Position numbers and translations under genes: made by a program | Origin: an uncultured Rhodoferax sp. | GTDB taxonomy: Bacteria; Pseudomonadota; Gammaproteobacteria; Burkholderiales; Burkholderiaceae_C | Length of the DNA stretch: 64,000 bases | Direction: 5' to 3' | Assembly: GCF_946221635.1 (NCBI RefSeq) | Contig: NZ_CAMIHB010000012.1 | Location: 61,823-125,822, forward strand | Notes under the pieces: model-generated | What the model was told of the DNA's origin: nothing | Seen by the model: only the letters and a program-made list of their open reading frames with translations | The model's database searches: none | Shown: in pieces, positions 1 through 9,089 of the stretch | Position numbering within the stretch: position 1 is the stretch's first letter | Layout of the letters: each line of letters begins with the position of its first letter

Positions 1-1
1 A

Positions 2-688
2 GCTACCGGCGCACGTGAATTGTGCGTTGTGGTGCTTACAGGCGTTGTAGATGTGACGGTGGACGGTATCACCTACGCCAACCTGGGCACGCGCGACAGC
101 GTGTTCGATGATGTGTCGCCCGCAGCCGTCTATGTGCCTGCCGGCAAGACCGTGACGGTGCGCGCCGTGCGCGATGCCGAAGTGGGTCTGTGCACTGCGC
201 CCACCGATGGCAAAAACCGCCCCGTGCGTGTGATCGACCCCGCCACCATGCGCCGCAGCGTGCGCGGCAAGGGCACCAACACCCGCTATGTCTGCGACAT
301 CCTGCCGCACGACGACCCCACGGCCGCCCACCTGCTGGTGGTGGAGGTGATGACGCCGGCCAGCCACAGCAGCAGCTACCCGCCCCACAAGCACGACGTG
401 GAGCAGCCGCCGGTCGAGACCCTGCTCGAAGAAACCTATTACCACCGCCTCAACCCACCGCAGGGCTTTGCCTTCCAGCGCGTCTACACCGACGACCGCA
501 GCATCGATGAGGCCTGCGCGGTGGAGAACCACGACGTGGTCATGGTGCCCAAGGGTTACCACCCCGTGGTGGCGCCGCACGGCTACGACTCCTACTACCT
601 CAACGTCATGGCGGGTCCGAACCGCTTCTGGGTCTTTAAGAACGACCCGGCCCATGAATGGATGCTGGCCCCCACCGCCAACACCTGA
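2..688 (+). CDS. iolB: 5-deoxy-glucuronate isomerase, 5' end cut by window
   Basis: IolB isomerises 5-deoxy-D-glucuronate to 2-deoxy-5-keto-D-gluconate in cytosolic myo-inositol catabolism. The frame is open to the first base, so the gene begins outside the window. The 228 visible codons cover most of a protein that is usually about 265-270 residues. The cupin-type segment SYPPHKHD is followed by the conserved EETYYHRLNPPQGFAFQRVY stretch, both typical of IolB. iolA follows 21 bp downstream in the same direction, which fits an iol operon. The internal TTG at 20 is not needed as a start. Confidence 0.93.
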   Translation, partial: ATGARELCVVVLTGVVDVTVDGITYANLGTRDSVFDDVSPAAVYVPAGKTVTVRAVRDAEVGLCTAPTDGKNRPVRVIDPATMRRSVRGKGTNTRYVCDILPHDDPTAAHLLVVEVMTPASHSSSYPPHKHDVEQPPVETLLEETYYHRLNPPQGFAFQRVYTDDRSIDEACAVENHDVVMVPKGYHPVVAPHGYDSYYLNVMAGPNRFWVFKNDPAHEWMLAPTANT

Positions 689-709
689 TCCCTTTTTAAG
701 AAACACTGC

Positions 710-2224
710 ATGTCACAAGTTACCGCCATCTCCCACTACATCCGCGGCCAGGTCACCCCCGGCACCAGCGGCCGCGCCCAGGATGTCTTCAACCCCGCCA
801 CCGGCCGGGTGACGGGCTCCGTCGCCCTGGCCAATGCGGCCGAGGTCCATGCCGCCGTGGCCGCTGCGCAGGCCGCCTTCCCCAAGTGGGCCGATACACC
901 GCCCATCCGTCGCGCACGCATCCTGTTCAACTTTCTGCAGTTGCTCAATGACCACAAGGACGCGCTGGCCCGCATGATCACTGCCGAACACGGCAAGGTG
1001 TTCACCGACGCGCAGGGTGAGGTGTCGCGCGGCATCGACATTGTGGAATTTGCCTGCGGCATCCCGCAATTGCTCAAGGGCGACTTCACCGACCAGGTCT
1101 CCACCGGCATCGACAACTGGACCCTGCGCCAGCCGCTGGGCGTGGTGGCCGGTATCACGCCCTTCAACTTCCCGGTCATGGTGCCGGCCTGGATGTTCCC
1201 GGTGGCCATTGCTGCCGGCAACACCTTTGTGCTCAAGCCCAGCCCGATCGACCCGTCTCCCAGCCTCTACATAGCCGATTTGCTCAAGCAAGCCGGCCTG
1301 CCCGATGGCGTGTTCAACGTGGTGCAGGGCGACAAGGACGCCGTGGATGCCCTGCTGGTGCACCCCGATGTGAAGGCGGTGAGCTTTGTGGGCTCCACGC
1401 CCATTGCCAACTACATCTACGAGACCGGTGCCCACCACGGCAAGCGCGTGCAGGCCCTGGGCGGCGCCAAGAACCACATGGTGGTCATGCCCGATGCAGA
1501 TGTGGACCAGGTGGTGGATGCCCTCATCGGCGCCGGCTACGGCTCCGCCGGTGAGCGCTGCATGGCCATCAGCGTGGCCGTGCTGGTGGGCGATGTGGCC
1601 GACAAGGTCATCCCCAAACTGCTGGAGCGCACCAAGACGCTCAAGGTGCTCAACGGCACCAACCTCGCCGCCGAGATGGGCCCCATCGTCACGAAGGCTG
1701 CGCACGCCCGCATCAGCGGCTACATCGATCTGGGCGTGCAAGAAGGTGCCACGCTGCTGGCGGATGGTCGCGGCTTTGACGGCAACACGGCCGGTGAAGG
1801 TTGTGGCGATGGCTTCTGGCTGGGCGGCACACTGTTTGACCACGTGACCCCCGAGATGCGCATCTACAAGGAAGAAATCTTCGGTCCGGTGCTCGCCTGC
1901 GTGCGCGTGCCCGACTTTGCCAAGGCGCTGCAGCTCATCAACGACCACGAGTTCGGCAACGGCGTGGCCTGCTTCACCCGCGACGGCAACGTGGCGCGCG
2001 AATTCAGCCGCCGCGTGCAGGTGGGTATGGTGGGCATCAATGTGCCGATTCCCGTGCCCATGGCCTGGCATGGTTTCGGGGGCTGGAAGAAGAGCCTGTT
2101 TGGCGACATGCATGCCTATGGCGAAGAGGGCGTGCGCTTCTACACCAAGCAAAAGTCCATCATGCAGCGCTGGCCCGAAAGCATCGGCAAGGGCGCGGAG
2201 TTTGTGATGCCCACGGCAAAATAA
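710..2224 (+). CDS. iolA: methylmalonate-semialdehyde dehydrogenase (CoA-acylating)
   Basis: This NAD- and CoA-dependent aldehyde dehydrogenase converts malonate or methylmalonate semialdehyde to acetyl- or propionyl-CoA. That is the last step of inositol breakdown, and it also serves valine catabolism, so mmsA is an equally valid symbol. The 504 residues are full length. The conserved [15 protein letters not shown] segment is at about 150-164, and the catalytic cysteine lies in GSAGERCMA (Cys284). Its position directly after iolB favours the inositol role. The gene ends just before a dispersed repeat and a strong hairpin. Confidence 0.95.
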   Translation: MSQVTAISHYIRGQVTPGTSGRAQDVFNPATGRVTGSVALANAAEVHAAVAAAQAAFPKWADTPPIRRARILFNFLQLLNDHKDALARMITAEHGKVFTDAQGEVSRGIDIVEFACGIPQLLKGDFTDQVSTGIDNWTLRQPLGVVAGITPFNFPVMVPAWMFPVAIAAGNTFVLKPSPIDPSPSLYIADLLKQAGLPDGVFNVVQGDKDAVDALLVHPDVKAVSFVGSTPIANYIYETGAHHGKRVQALGGAKNHMVVMPDADVDQVVDALIGAGYGSAGERCMAISVAVLVGDVADKVIPKLLERTKTLKVLNGTNLAAEMGPIVTKAAHARISGYIDLGVQEGATLLADGRGFDGNTAGEGCGDGFWLGGTLFDHVTPEMRIYKEEIFGPVLACVRVPDFAKALQLINDHEFGNGVACFTRDGNVAREFSRRVQVGMVGINVPIPVPMAWHGFGGWKKSLFGDMHAYGEEGVRFYTKQKSIMQRWPESIGKGAEFVMPTAK

Positions 2225-2230
2225 AGAAAA

Positions 2231-2280
2231 TTGGGCGCTAGCCCTCGTCGGTAATGCGCAAGCAGCTATCGATTTGATAG
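2231..2280 (-). repeat. dispersed Comamonadaceae-type repeat, copy 1
   Basis: This copy reads on the minus strand as GATAGCTGCTTGCGCA, a short variable spacer, then ACGAGGGCTAG. The same core occurs at 5825, 8934, 39025, 44966, 50371, 59566 and 60130. It lies between the iolA stop and the iolA/GntR hairpin. Confidence 0.75.
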
Positions 2281-2285
2281 TGCGG

Positions 2286-2313
2286 CAAGGGCGGCAGTTT
2301 TCTGCCGCCCTTG
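2286..2313. terminator. hairpin between convergent iolA and GntR genes
   Basis: A perfect 12-bp stem, CAAGGGCGGCAG with its complement, encloses a TTTT loop. It is followed on the plus strand by a short T-rich stretch. It sits between two convergent genes, 2 bp from the GntR stop codon, so it probably ends transcription from at least the iol side. The T tract is weak, so efficiency is uncertain. Confidence 0.7.
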
Positions 2314-2314
2314 T

Positions 2315-2974
2315 TCATTTGCGCTTGCCTTCGCCGCAGGCCGCGCGCAGAAACTGCCCCGCCACAAAAATGTCGCGTTCCACCGCGCGGCGCGCGGCTG
2401 CGCTGTCGCGGGCGGCGAGGGCCCGTACCAGGTCGTCGTGCGCATCGTTGAGCACGGCGCTGGCAGCGGGGGTGTCGAAGAGCCGGTTGGAGATGGGGCC
2501 GGCGCGCAGCCATAGCGTGTCGATGGTCTGGAACAGCAGGGGCGAGCCGGCGGCCTTGTAGAGCAGGACGTGGAAGTCTTCGTTGAGGTCCAGATAGCGT
2601 TTGGCCTCCCCTGTCTGCAGGGCCGTGGCCATGTCGGCGCTCCAGCCTTGCAGCGTGGCAATCTGTGCCGCGTCCAGGCGCAGGCAGCCGCGCTCGGCGG
2701 CTTCGCCCTCCAGCAGCATGCGCATCTGCACCAGGTCGTCAAACTCGGGCACCGAAAGCCGGGGCACCGCCACCCCCGCATTGGGCACGTTCACCAGCGC
2801 GCCCTCGGCGGCCAGGCGCTGCAGCGCGGCGCGCACGGGCATCTGGCCCACGCCCATGTCGGCCGCCACGTTGCGAATCTTGAGCCGCTCGCCGGGCAGA
2901 AAGCGGCCCACGGTGATCCACTGCCGCAGCCTGCCGTAGACGCGGTCCTGTTCGGTGCTGGTGGTGTCTGTCAT
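2315..2974 (-). CDS. GntR/FadR-family (FCD) transcriptional regulator
   Basis: The 219-residue protein has an N-terminal winged helix (about 10-75, including GERLKIRNVAADMGVGQMPV) and a C-terminal all-helical FCD ligand domain, the layout of FadR-type GntR regulators. The start is ATG at 2974, because it overlaps the stop of the aminotransferase gene by ATGA. A longer upstream frame is only antiparallel shadow of that gene. As third gene of the ligase-aminotransferase operon it is probably the local, autoregulating repressor. The 26-bp palindrome upstream of the operon is the obvious operator. The effector is unknown, perhaps an amine or amino acid. Confidence 0.85.
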   Translation of the reverse strand: MTDTTSTEQDRVYGRLRQWITVGRFLPGERLKIRNVAADMGVGQMPVRAALQRLAAEGALVNVPNAGVAVPRLSVPEFDDLVQMRMLLEGEAAERGCLRLDAAQIATLQGWSADMATALQTGEAKRYLDLNEDFHVLLYKAAGSPLLFQTIDTLWLRAGPISNRLFDTPAASAVLNDAHDDLVRALAARDSAAARRAVERDIFVAGQFLRAACGEGKRK

Positions 2975-4338
2975 GGCGCCCGCGTGTCCACCACAAAGGC
3001 GTCCAGGGCGGCGACGAGGCGGTCCACATCGTCGGCCGTGGTGTCGGGGCAGACCAGCAGCATGTTGTGGAAGGGGGTGATGACCAGACCCCGGTTCAGC
3101 AGGTAGAGGTGGATGGCTTGCTCCAGCGCAGGGTCCAGGCGGGCGCCAGCCTCGCTGCCGTTGCGCGGCGGTGCGGGGCAGAACTGGAATTCGGTGCGTG
3201 CGCCGATTTGCGTCACGCACCAGCCCAGGCCATGGCGCGCAATCATCGCGCGCAAACCCTCGGCCAACCGGCCCGCCAGGGTGACCATGTGGGCGTACGC
3301 CGCGTCCGTCATCACCTCCGCCAAGTTGGCGCGCAGTGCCGCCATGGTGAGCGGGTTGGCGGTGAGCGTGGTGCCTATACCGCTGTGGCCGGGTGGCGCA
3401 CTGCGCTTGGCGGCTTCGGCGCGGGCGGCGGCGCTCGCGCTGAACCCGTACACGGCGCAGGGCACGCCGCCCGCCACGGGTTTGCCCAGCACCAGCAGGT
3501 CGGGCTGCAGGCCCTGCGCCCGCGTGTAGCCGCCGGGCCCGGTGCTGATGGTGTGGGTTTCGTCCATCAGCAACAGCGTGCCGTAGCGGCGGCACAGGGC
3601 CTGTGCTGCGTCCCAGAAGCCGGGCTCGGGCAGCACCATGCCGATATTGGTCATGGCCGGCTCGGCCAGCAGGCAGGCCACCCGGCCGTCGGCCAGCGCA
3701 GCCTCCAGCGCGGCCAGGTCGTTGAACTCCACGCTGCGTGTGGTCTGTGTGATGTCCACCACCTGGCCCAGCAGGCTGTCGCGCGTCTGGGGCTGGCCGT
3801 CCACCAGGTCCACAAACACATCGTCCACCGTGCCGTGGTAGCAGCCATTGAAGATCAGCACCTGCGGGCGCCCGGTGATGGCGCGTGCCCAGCGGATGGC
3901 GAAGCGGTTGGCGTCCGAGGCCGACAGCGCAAACTGCCACACCGGCAGGCCAAAGCGGCGCGCCAGTTCCCCGGCCACCCAGACGCTGTCTTCGCCGGGC
4001 AGCATGGTGGTGATGCCGTGCGCCGCCTGTGCGGCGATGGCGCGGGCCACGGGCGCGGGGCTGTGCCCAAACATGGCGCCCGTGTCGCCCAGGCAGAAGT
4101 CCACGTAGTGGTGGCCATCGGCATCGGTCAGGCGCGCGCCTTGCGCCTGCGCAATGTGCAGGGGGAAGGGCGTGGACCAGTCATGCATCCAGTGCAGCGG
4201 TACGCCAAACAGCAGGTGGTCCGCTGCGCGCTGCGCCAGCGCCCGGGACTGCGGGTGGGCGGCGGCGTAGTGCGCGCGCTCGCGCTCGCACACGGCCTGC
4301 AGGCGCGTCGGGTCCAGGTGGGTGTACTGCGCGGTCAT
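2971..4338 (-). CDS. class III PLP aminotransferase, glutamate-1-semialdehyde mutase-like
   Basis: This 455-residue PLP enzyme belongs to the GSAM/class III aminotransferase group. The segment MDETHTISTGPGGYTRAQG matches the PLP-ring Asp region, and the Schiff-base lysine lies in LGKPVAGGVP. The N-terminal half has the usual HYVDFCLGDTGAMFGHSP signature. Its start overlaps the glutamine synthetase-like gene by ATGA, and its stop overlaps the GntR start the same way. The substrate cannot be read from sequence. The neighbouring PuuA-like ligase suggests amine or amino-acid catabolism. It is unlikely to be the haem-pathway HemL, given this context. Confidence 0.82.
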   Translation of the reverse strand: MTAQYTHLDPTRLQAVCERERAHYAAAHPQSRALAQRAADHLLFGVPLHWMHDWSTPFPLHIAQAQGARLTDADGHHYVDFCLGDTGAMFGHSPAPVARAIAAQAAHGITTMLPGEDSVWVAGELARRFGLPVWQFALSASDANRFAIRWARAITGRPQVLIFNGCYHGTVDDVFVDLVDGQPQTRDSLLGQVVDITQTTRSVEFNDLAALEAALADGRVACLLAEPAMTNIGMVLPEPGFWDAAQALCRRYGTLLLMDETHTISTGPGGYTRAQGLQPDLLVLGKPVAGGVPCAVYGFSASAAARAEAAKRSAPPGHSGIGTTLTANPLTMAALRANLAEVMTDAAYAHMVTLAGRLAEGLRAMIARHGLGWCVTQIGARTEFQFCPAPPRNGSEAGARLDPALEQAIHLYLLNRGLVITPFHNMLLVCPDTTADDVDRLVAALDAFVVDTRAP

Positions 4339-5675
4339 ACGAGCAGCAGCAGGTGTTCGCGTTCCCAGGAACTGATGACGCGGTTGTAGGTGGCGTACTC
4401 CAGCTCCTTCACGGCGCAGAAAGCGTCGACAAAGCCGTCGCCCAGCACCTCGCGCACGGGGCCGCAGGCGCGCATGGCGGCAATCGCGTCCTCCAGGTGG
4501 CGCGGCAGCTCGTGGCTCACGTTCCAGGCGCTGTCGGTGGTGGCGGCGCTGGGCTGCAGGCCTTCCGTCAGCCCCAGGTAACAGCAGGTGAGGGTGGCCG
4601 CCATGGCCAGGTAGGGGTTCACGTCCACGCCGGGCACGCGGTTTTCCACGCGGCGGTTGGCCGGGTTGGACTTGGGGATGCGGATGCCGCAGGTGCGGTT
4701 GTCGTGCCCCCAGCGCACGTTGATGGGGGCCGACATGAAGGGCGCCAGCCGCCGGTAGGAGTTCACGTAGGGCGCGAACATGGGCATGAGCTGCGGAATG
4801 TAGGTCTGCAGCCCCGCAATGCACTGGCTGAAATGCGGGCTGGCCGAGCCGTCAGGCAGGCTGAAGAGGTTGTTGCCCTCGGCATCCAGAATGCTCTGGT
4901 GGATGTGCATGGCGCTGCCGGGCTCTTGCTCCATGGGCTTGGCCATGAAGGTGGCAAAAATGCCGTGGCGCAGCGCCGTCTCACGCACCGTGCGCTTGAA
5001 CAGGAAGACACGGTCGGCCAGATCCAGCGCATTGCCGTGGCTGAAGTTGATCTCCAGCTGGCCGGGGCCGGCTTCGTGGATCAGCGTCTCCACGCCGAGC
5101 TGGTGCTGCTGGCAGAAATTGCTCAGCTCCAGCAAGAAGGGGTCGAAGTCGTTCACCGCGTCGATGGAGTAGCTCTGGCGCCCGGCCTCGGGCTTGCCGG
5201 TGCGGCCCAGCGGCGGTTGCAGCGGTTCGTGCGGGTTCTGCTGGCGGGCCACCAGGTAGAACTCCATTTCGGGTGCCACCACGGGCGTCCAGCCACGCGC
5301 CTCATACAGCTTGAGCACGCGGCGCAGCACGCCGCGCGGCGAAATCTGCACCGGGCTGCCGTCCCACTCCTGGCAGTCGTGGATCACCACCGCCACCGAC
5401 TCCGCCGCCCAGGGCACCACGCGCGCGGTGCTCCCATCGGGGATGCAGACCATGTCCGGGTCCGTATCGCCCACGAAGGGGCCGTTGTCGGGCTGCTGCC
5501 CGTTCACCGTGTTGAGCAACACGCTCTTGGGAATGCGCATCTCGCCCGCCGCCAGGAACAGGTCGCGCGGCAGGATCTTGCCGCGCGCAATGCCCGTCAT
5601 GTCGGGAATCACACACTCCACCTCGTGGATGCGGTGCTGGGTCAGAAAGCTCTCGATGGCGCTGGGTGTGGACAT
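4335..5675 (-). CDS. glutamine synthetase-like ligase (PuuA/GlnT type)
   Basis: The 446-residue protein has the full glutamine synthetase fold: a short N-terminal beta-grasp, then the catalytic domain with VAPEMEFYLV, the glutamate/ammonia-site segment EAGPGQLEINF, GSAMHIHQS and the C-terminal RVENRVPGVDVNPYLA. Length and motifs fit the gamma-glutamylamide synthetase branch (PuuA/GlnT), which joins glutamate to an amine, better than classical GlnA. The chosen ATG gives MSTPSAIES. A longer upstream frame adds an Arg-rich unconserved leader. It is the first gene of the operon, and the palindrome lies 42 bp upstream. Confidence 0.85.
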   Translation of the reverse strand: MSTPSAIESFLTQHRIHEVECVIPDMTGIARGKILPRDLFLAAGEMRIPKSVLLNTVNGQQPDNGPFVGDTDPDMVCIPDGSTARVVPWAAESVAVVIHDCQEWDGSPVQISPRGVLRRVLKLYEARGWTPVVAPEMEFYLVARQQNPHEPLQPPLGRTGKPEAGRQSYSIDAVNDFDPFLLELSNFCQQHQLGVETLIHEAGPGQLEINFSHGNALDLADRVFLFKRTVRETALRHGIFATFMAKPMEQEPGSAMHIHQSILDAEGNNLFSLPDGSASPHFSQCIAGLQTYIPQLMPMFAPYVNSYRRLAPFMSAPINVRWGHDNRTCGIRIPKSNPANRRVENRVPGVDVNPYLAMAATLTCCYLGLTEGLQPSAATTDSAWNVSHELPRHLEDAIAAMRACGPVREVLGDGFVDAFCAVKELEYATYNRVISSWEREHLLLLV

Positions 5676-5716
5676 GCGGCGGGCCGGAAGTGGAGACCGG
5701 CAAATTCTAGTCCGCA

Positions 5717-5742
5717 TTTCATTTTGTGATCACAAAATGAAA
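5717..5742. promoter_or_regulatory. perfect 26-bp palindrome, likely GntR operator
   Basis: The sequence is fully self-complementary. Its central 20 bases are CATTTTGTGATCACAAAATG, flanked by TTT and AAA. FadR-subfamily GntR proteins bind palindromes with GT...AC half-sites, and TTGTGATCACAA fits that pattern. It lies 42 bp upstream of the ligase start, where it would block transcription of the operon that encodes the GntR protein. Confidence 0.75.
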
Positions 5743-5774
5743 GCCATTCCCTCCAAACAGCGCTATTTCTCTGA

Positions 5775-5977
5775 CTTGTGATCGTAAGAAGTGTGAGGCA
5801 GCAGGCCCTTACCTGGGTTGGATTTTCAGGAAAACTGGCCTCTAGCCCCCGTGGAATCTGCGCAAGCAGCTACTTATTTCGTAGCGGTCGGCGTGTTTCT
5901 TGTGGGAATTGCCAGACACCAAGTGCGAAGTCCTGGTAAAGCGAGGGTTAACCCCAGTAAATCCACTTGTGATCGTA
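5775..5977 (+). promoter_or_regulatory. two TTGTGATC half-site repeats in the 5.7-6.1 kb gap
   Basis: The 12-mer CTTGTGATCGTA occurs at 5775-5786 and again at 5966-5977. Both copies contain TTGTGATC, one half of the 26-bp palindrome at 5717. The gap 5676-6095 between divergent genes therefore holds one palindrome, two related half-sites and one dispersed repeat, and nothing else that I recognise. Secondary binding sites for the same regulator are likely. Confidence 0.45.
5825..5886 (-). repeat. dispersed repeat, copy 2
   Basis: On the minus strand this copy runs GCTACGAAATAAGTAGCTGC, TTGCGCA, then a spacer, GGGGGCTAGAGGCC and a T-rich end. It shares a 21-nt identical block with the copy inside the DUF748 gene at 39025. 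Confidence 0.78.
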
Positions 5978-6095
5978 GGTGCACAGGTTTATAACCAAGT
6001 CGGTTGCAGCGCATTTGCACCCACTGCCACCAGCCTCTGCCCGACGCCCGGCGCCCCAGAGACCTCACAACAGCGTGCTGCTTGGAAAGGCTCCC

Positions 6096-6689
6096 ATGTT
6101 CGACGGATCACTCCCTACCTTCCGCTTTCCCGCCGGTACCCACATCGTCCAGGTCCAGCCGCCGCAGCACGGGCCCGTGACCCTGGATTCCCCGGCGATC
6201 GAGGTCTTTACCGACCTGGCCCAGTACCGTGCCGCCACGGTGCAGCCCCAGACCTCGCTGGTCCAGGCGGAGCTGAAGATGATTTACCAGGGCGTGCGCC
6301 TGCTGTTTGTGGTGTCTGACATGCCTTCGGTCGACGGCATCCTCACTGCTGCGGACATTGCCGGTGACAAGCCCATGCGCCTGGTGCACCAGCGCCAAAT
6401 CAAGCATGACGACATGACCGCCGCCGATGTGATGACTCCGCTGGCGGACATTGACACCATCACCTACGCCACCCTCCAGCGCGCTACGGTGGCGCAGGTG
6501 GTCGCCACCCTGGTGCGCTGCGGCCGTCCGCACCTCTTGGTCATCGACTCGGACACCCCTGACCGCACCCCCCGCATCCGCGGGCTGGTGTCCCAGACGC
6601 AGGTGGAGCGGCAGCTGGGCAGCACCCTGCCTGTCAGCGCCAAGGCGCATACTTTTTCGGAGGTGGAGCAGGTGTTGGCGGGGCACTAG
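6096..6689 (+). CDS. CBS-domain protein
   Basis: The 197-residue soluble protein contains two CBS-like repeats, at about 40-105 and 115-185. The second, beginning DVMTPLADI, is the clearer one. Such pairs bind adenine nucleotides or SAM and regulate partner proteins, but no partner domain is attached here. ATG at 6096 is chosen because AAAGG lies 5 bp before it. Upstream codons in the same frame run through the intergenic repeats and look non-coding. The gene is convergent with selU, and its function is unknown. Confidence 0.75.
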   Translation: MFDGSLPTFRFPAGTHIVQVQPPQHGPVTLDSPAIEVFTDLAQYRAATVQPQTSLVQAELKMIYQGVRLLFVVSDMPSVDGILTAADIAGDKPMRLVHQRQIKHDDMTAADVMTPLADIDTITYATLQRATVAQVVATLVRCGRPHLLVIDSDTPDRTPRIRGLVSQTQVERQLGSTLPVSAKAHTFSEVEQVLAGH

Positions 6690-6706
6690 CCGCGCAAGCC
6701 GGCACC

Positions 6707-7816
6707 TCAGGTGTGCCGCGTGCGTTCGCCCGCGCGAAGGAAGTCGAGTACCGCCGCCCGGTTCCCTGTAAAGACGATCCGGCCGGCGCGGCTTTTCTTC
6801 TGGAAGCGATACATCGGGTCGTAGTAGTCACGCAGCAGGGCGGCGATCCACTCTCTGTGCAAGTCCAGGGCGGCGGCCTCTGCAGGCGCCTGGAATGCGG
6901 CATCCAGTAGTCCCATCAGTTGTTGGTGGCGCGCGCCACCCAGCCGGGTCTGGATCTTCGTCATGCTGCGTCGCAGCCGTTCCGCAAAGGCCGCAAAGCC
7001 CGCCTCCTGGCCCTCTGCGCGCTCGCAGGCGCCGCGCATGTCAATCACATACTCCTGCAAGATGCGCTCCACGCGCTGCTCGAACGCCTCTTCCAGCCAG
7101 ACCAACGGGGCGGCCTCCATGCGCTGGCGCAGGGGCAGGGGAATGGGGCAGGCCCCGATGCTGCGCCCTTCGTCTTCCAGTACCCAGCGGCGGTGGCCCG
7201 CACTCTGTTTTTTCAGGAAATCAATCGCCAGAGCGTTCTCGAAACTGATGGGCGAGGGCTGCGCGTCGAGGTAGGCCCCGAAGCTGGAACCCCGGTGCCG
7301 GGCGTGCCCCTCCAGGTCGATGCCACTGTCCAGCAAGCGTAGCACCTCGGTCTTGCCGCTGCCGGTGAGCCCGCTGAGCACCAGAAAACCATCCTCCCGC
7401 GCGACCTGGTCAGTGACATTCAGCAGGCACGTGCGCAAGGCCTTGTAGCCGCCCGGTACGCGGGGGTAGGCGATGCCCCCCTCGCTGGCCAGCCATTGCT
7501 GCGTGATCTGCGAACGCAGGCCGCCGCGGGCGCAGTACAGCATGCCCTGTGGGTGCGCGCGCGCGAAACCAGCCCAGCTCTCAATACGTGCCGACTTGGT
7601 GGCGCCCGATACCAGGCGGTGTCCCAGCGCGATGGCCGCTTCCTGGCCGCGCTGCTTGTAGCAGGTGCCCACCTGCTGCCGCTCCGCATCATTCATCAGG
7701 GGCAGGTTCACCGTGCCGGGGAACGCCCCTTTGGCAAACTCCACCGGTGCGCGCACGTCCATCAACGGCACACCGTCGAGGAAGATCTGCCGCAGTTCGC
7801 TGCTGGAATCACTCAC
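6707..7816 (-). CDS. selU: tRNA 2-selenouridine synthase
   Basis: SelU (MnmH/YbbB) exchanges sulfur for selenium in 5-methylaminomethyl-2-thiouridine at the wobble position of some tRNAs, using selenophosphate. The 369 residues match the family length (364 in E. coli). The N-terminal rhodanese domain carries the active cysteine in [10 protein letters not shown], and a P-loop, GLTGSGKT, begins the second half. The start is GTG at 7816, which overlaps the selD stop as GTGA, so the two genes are translationally coupled. That pairing fits selenophosphate supply and use. Confidence 0.94.
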   Translation of the reverse strand: MSDSSSELRQIFLDGVPLMDVRAPVEFAKGAFPGTVNLPLMNDAERQQVGTCYKQRGQEAAIALGHRLVSGATKSARIESWAGFARAHPQGMLYCARGGLRSQITQQWLASEGGIAYPRVPGGYKALRTCLLNVTDQVAREDGFLVLSGLTGSGKTEVLRLLDSGIDLEGHARHRGSSFGAYLDAQPSPISFENALAIDFLKKQSAGHRRWVLEDEGRSIGACPIPLPLRQRMEAAPLVWLEEAFEQRVERILQEYVIDMRGACERAEGQEAGFAAFAERLRRSMTKIQTRLGGARHQQLMGLLDAAFQAPAEAAALDLHREWIAALLRDYYDPMYRFQKKSRAGRIVFTGNRAAVLDFLRAGERTRHT

Positions 7817-8850
7817 GGCCGGACCTCGACCGCCACGTCCCCGCGCGGCACCATCTCGCCAATGGGCGTCAGCGCCAGGCCTTCCGCCTTGGCCGCCTGC
7901 TGAAAGGCCGCGTCGCCCTCTGGCGCCACCGCCACCAGCAGCCCGCCGCTGGTCTGCGGGTCGCACAGCAGGTGCTTCTGGTCCGCCGTCAGGGGGGAAA
8001 TCTTGTGGCCGTAGCTCTCATGGTTGCGCAGCGTGCCGCCCGGAATGCAGCCCTCGGCCAGGTAGTGCGCAATCGAGTCGAAGCGCGGCACGCGGTGGGA
8101 GTCCACCACCGCACTCAGGCCGCTGCCTTCGGCCATCTCGACCAGATGCCCCAGCAGGCCGAAACCGGTGACGTCCGTCATCGCCGTCACACCGGCCAGC
8201 TTGCCGAAGCGGCTGCCGGGTGTGTTGAGCTTGCACATCCAGTCGCGCGCCAGGCCCACATCCTCGGCCCGCAGCTTGGATTTCTTTTCCGCCGTGGTCA
8301 GGATGCCAATGCCTAGCGGCTTGGTGAGGTACAGGCGCGCGCCCACGGTGGCGGTGTCATTGCGCTTGAGGTGGGCCTTGTCCACCACACCGGTCACCGC
8401 CAGCCCGAAGATGGGCTCCGGCGCATCGATGGAGTGGCCCCCGGCCAGCGGCATGCCCACGGCATCGCACACGGCGCGCCCACCCCGCACCACCTCGCGC
8501 GCCACCTCTGGCGGCAGCACATTGACCGGCCAGCCCAGGATGGCGATGGCCAACAGCGGGTCGCCGCCCATGGCGTAGATGTCGCTGATGGCGTTGGTGG
8601 CCGCGATGCGCCCGAAGTCGTACGGGTCATCCACGATGGGCATGAAAAAGTCGGTGGTGGACACCACGCCGCGTGTCTCGTCCAGCGCGTACACCGCGGC
8701 GTCGTCGCGTGAGCCATTGCCCACCCACAGCCGCGGGTCCAGGTTCTGCGCCCCGCTGCCGGCCAGGATCACATCCAGCACCTTGGGCGAAATCTTGCAA
8801 CCACAGCCCGCGCCGTGGCTGTACTGGGTGAGGCGGATGGGGTCGGTCAT
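7813..8850 (-). CDS. selD: selenide, water dikinase (selenophosphate synthetase)
   Basis: SelD makes selenophosphate from selenide and ATP. The 345-residue protein starts at ATG 8850 and shows the catalytic GAGCGCK motif with Cys16 and Lys19. Cysteine, not selenocysteine, is used. It also has the conserved [16 protein letters not shown] and DPQTSGGLL segments. It is the first gene of selD-selU. No selA, selB or Sec tRNA gene is seen in the window, so the local evidence supports selenium use in tRNA. A codon 27 residues upstream could start a longer form but adds an unconserved leader. Confidence 0.95.
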   Translation of the reverse strand: MTDPIRLTQYSHGAGCGCKISPKVLDVILAGSGAQNLDPRLWVGNGSRDDAAVYALDETRGVVSTTDFFMPIVDDPYDFGRIAATNAISDIYAMGGDPLLAIAILGWPVNVLPPEVAREVVRGGRAVCDAVGMPLAGGHSIDAPEPIFGLAVTGVVDKAHLKRNDTATVGARLYLTKPLGIGILTTAEKKSKLRAEDVGLARDWMCKLNTPGSRFGKLAGVTAMTDVTGFGLLGHLVEMAEGSGLSAVVDSHRVPRFDSIAHYLAEGCIPGGTLRNHESYGHKISPLTADQKHLLCDPQTSGGLLVAVAPEGDAAFQQAAKAEGLALTPIGEMVPRGDVAVEVRP

Positions 8851-8933
8851 GGGAAAGGCTCGCTGGGGTGGGGGAAGCCTGTGACTATACAAGCCAGCCT
8901 GCGCCAGCTTGGCGGTGCAAAGGCTGTCCATGA

Positions 8934-8992
8934 ATTGCTATAGAAAAGATAGCTATTGGCGCATTGTTTATGGGGGCTTAAGACCAAAATGC
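8934..8992 (+). repeat. dispersed repeat, copy 3 (diverged)
   Basis: The order of elements matches the other copies: TTGCTAT, a spacer, ATAGCTATTGGCGCA, a spacer, GGGGGCTTAAGACCAAAA. This copy lies upstream of selD and downstream of the chemoreceptor gene. It has diverged in the AGCTGCT segment. Confidence 0.6.
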
Positions 8993-9089
8993 TCCTGAAT
9001 TCCCAGCGTTTCCGGTGATCCGCGGCACGCGCCCGTCTGCGCCGCCAGCGCGTGCCATGGGCCATGCCACCGCCCTTGCAAATGGCGGC

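Noticed and set aside
2971..4338. Haem biosynthesis gene hemL
   Set aside because: The fold is the same, but the gene is locked between a PuuA-like ligase and a GntR regulator by ATGA overlaps, so an amine-pathway aminotransferase is more likely.
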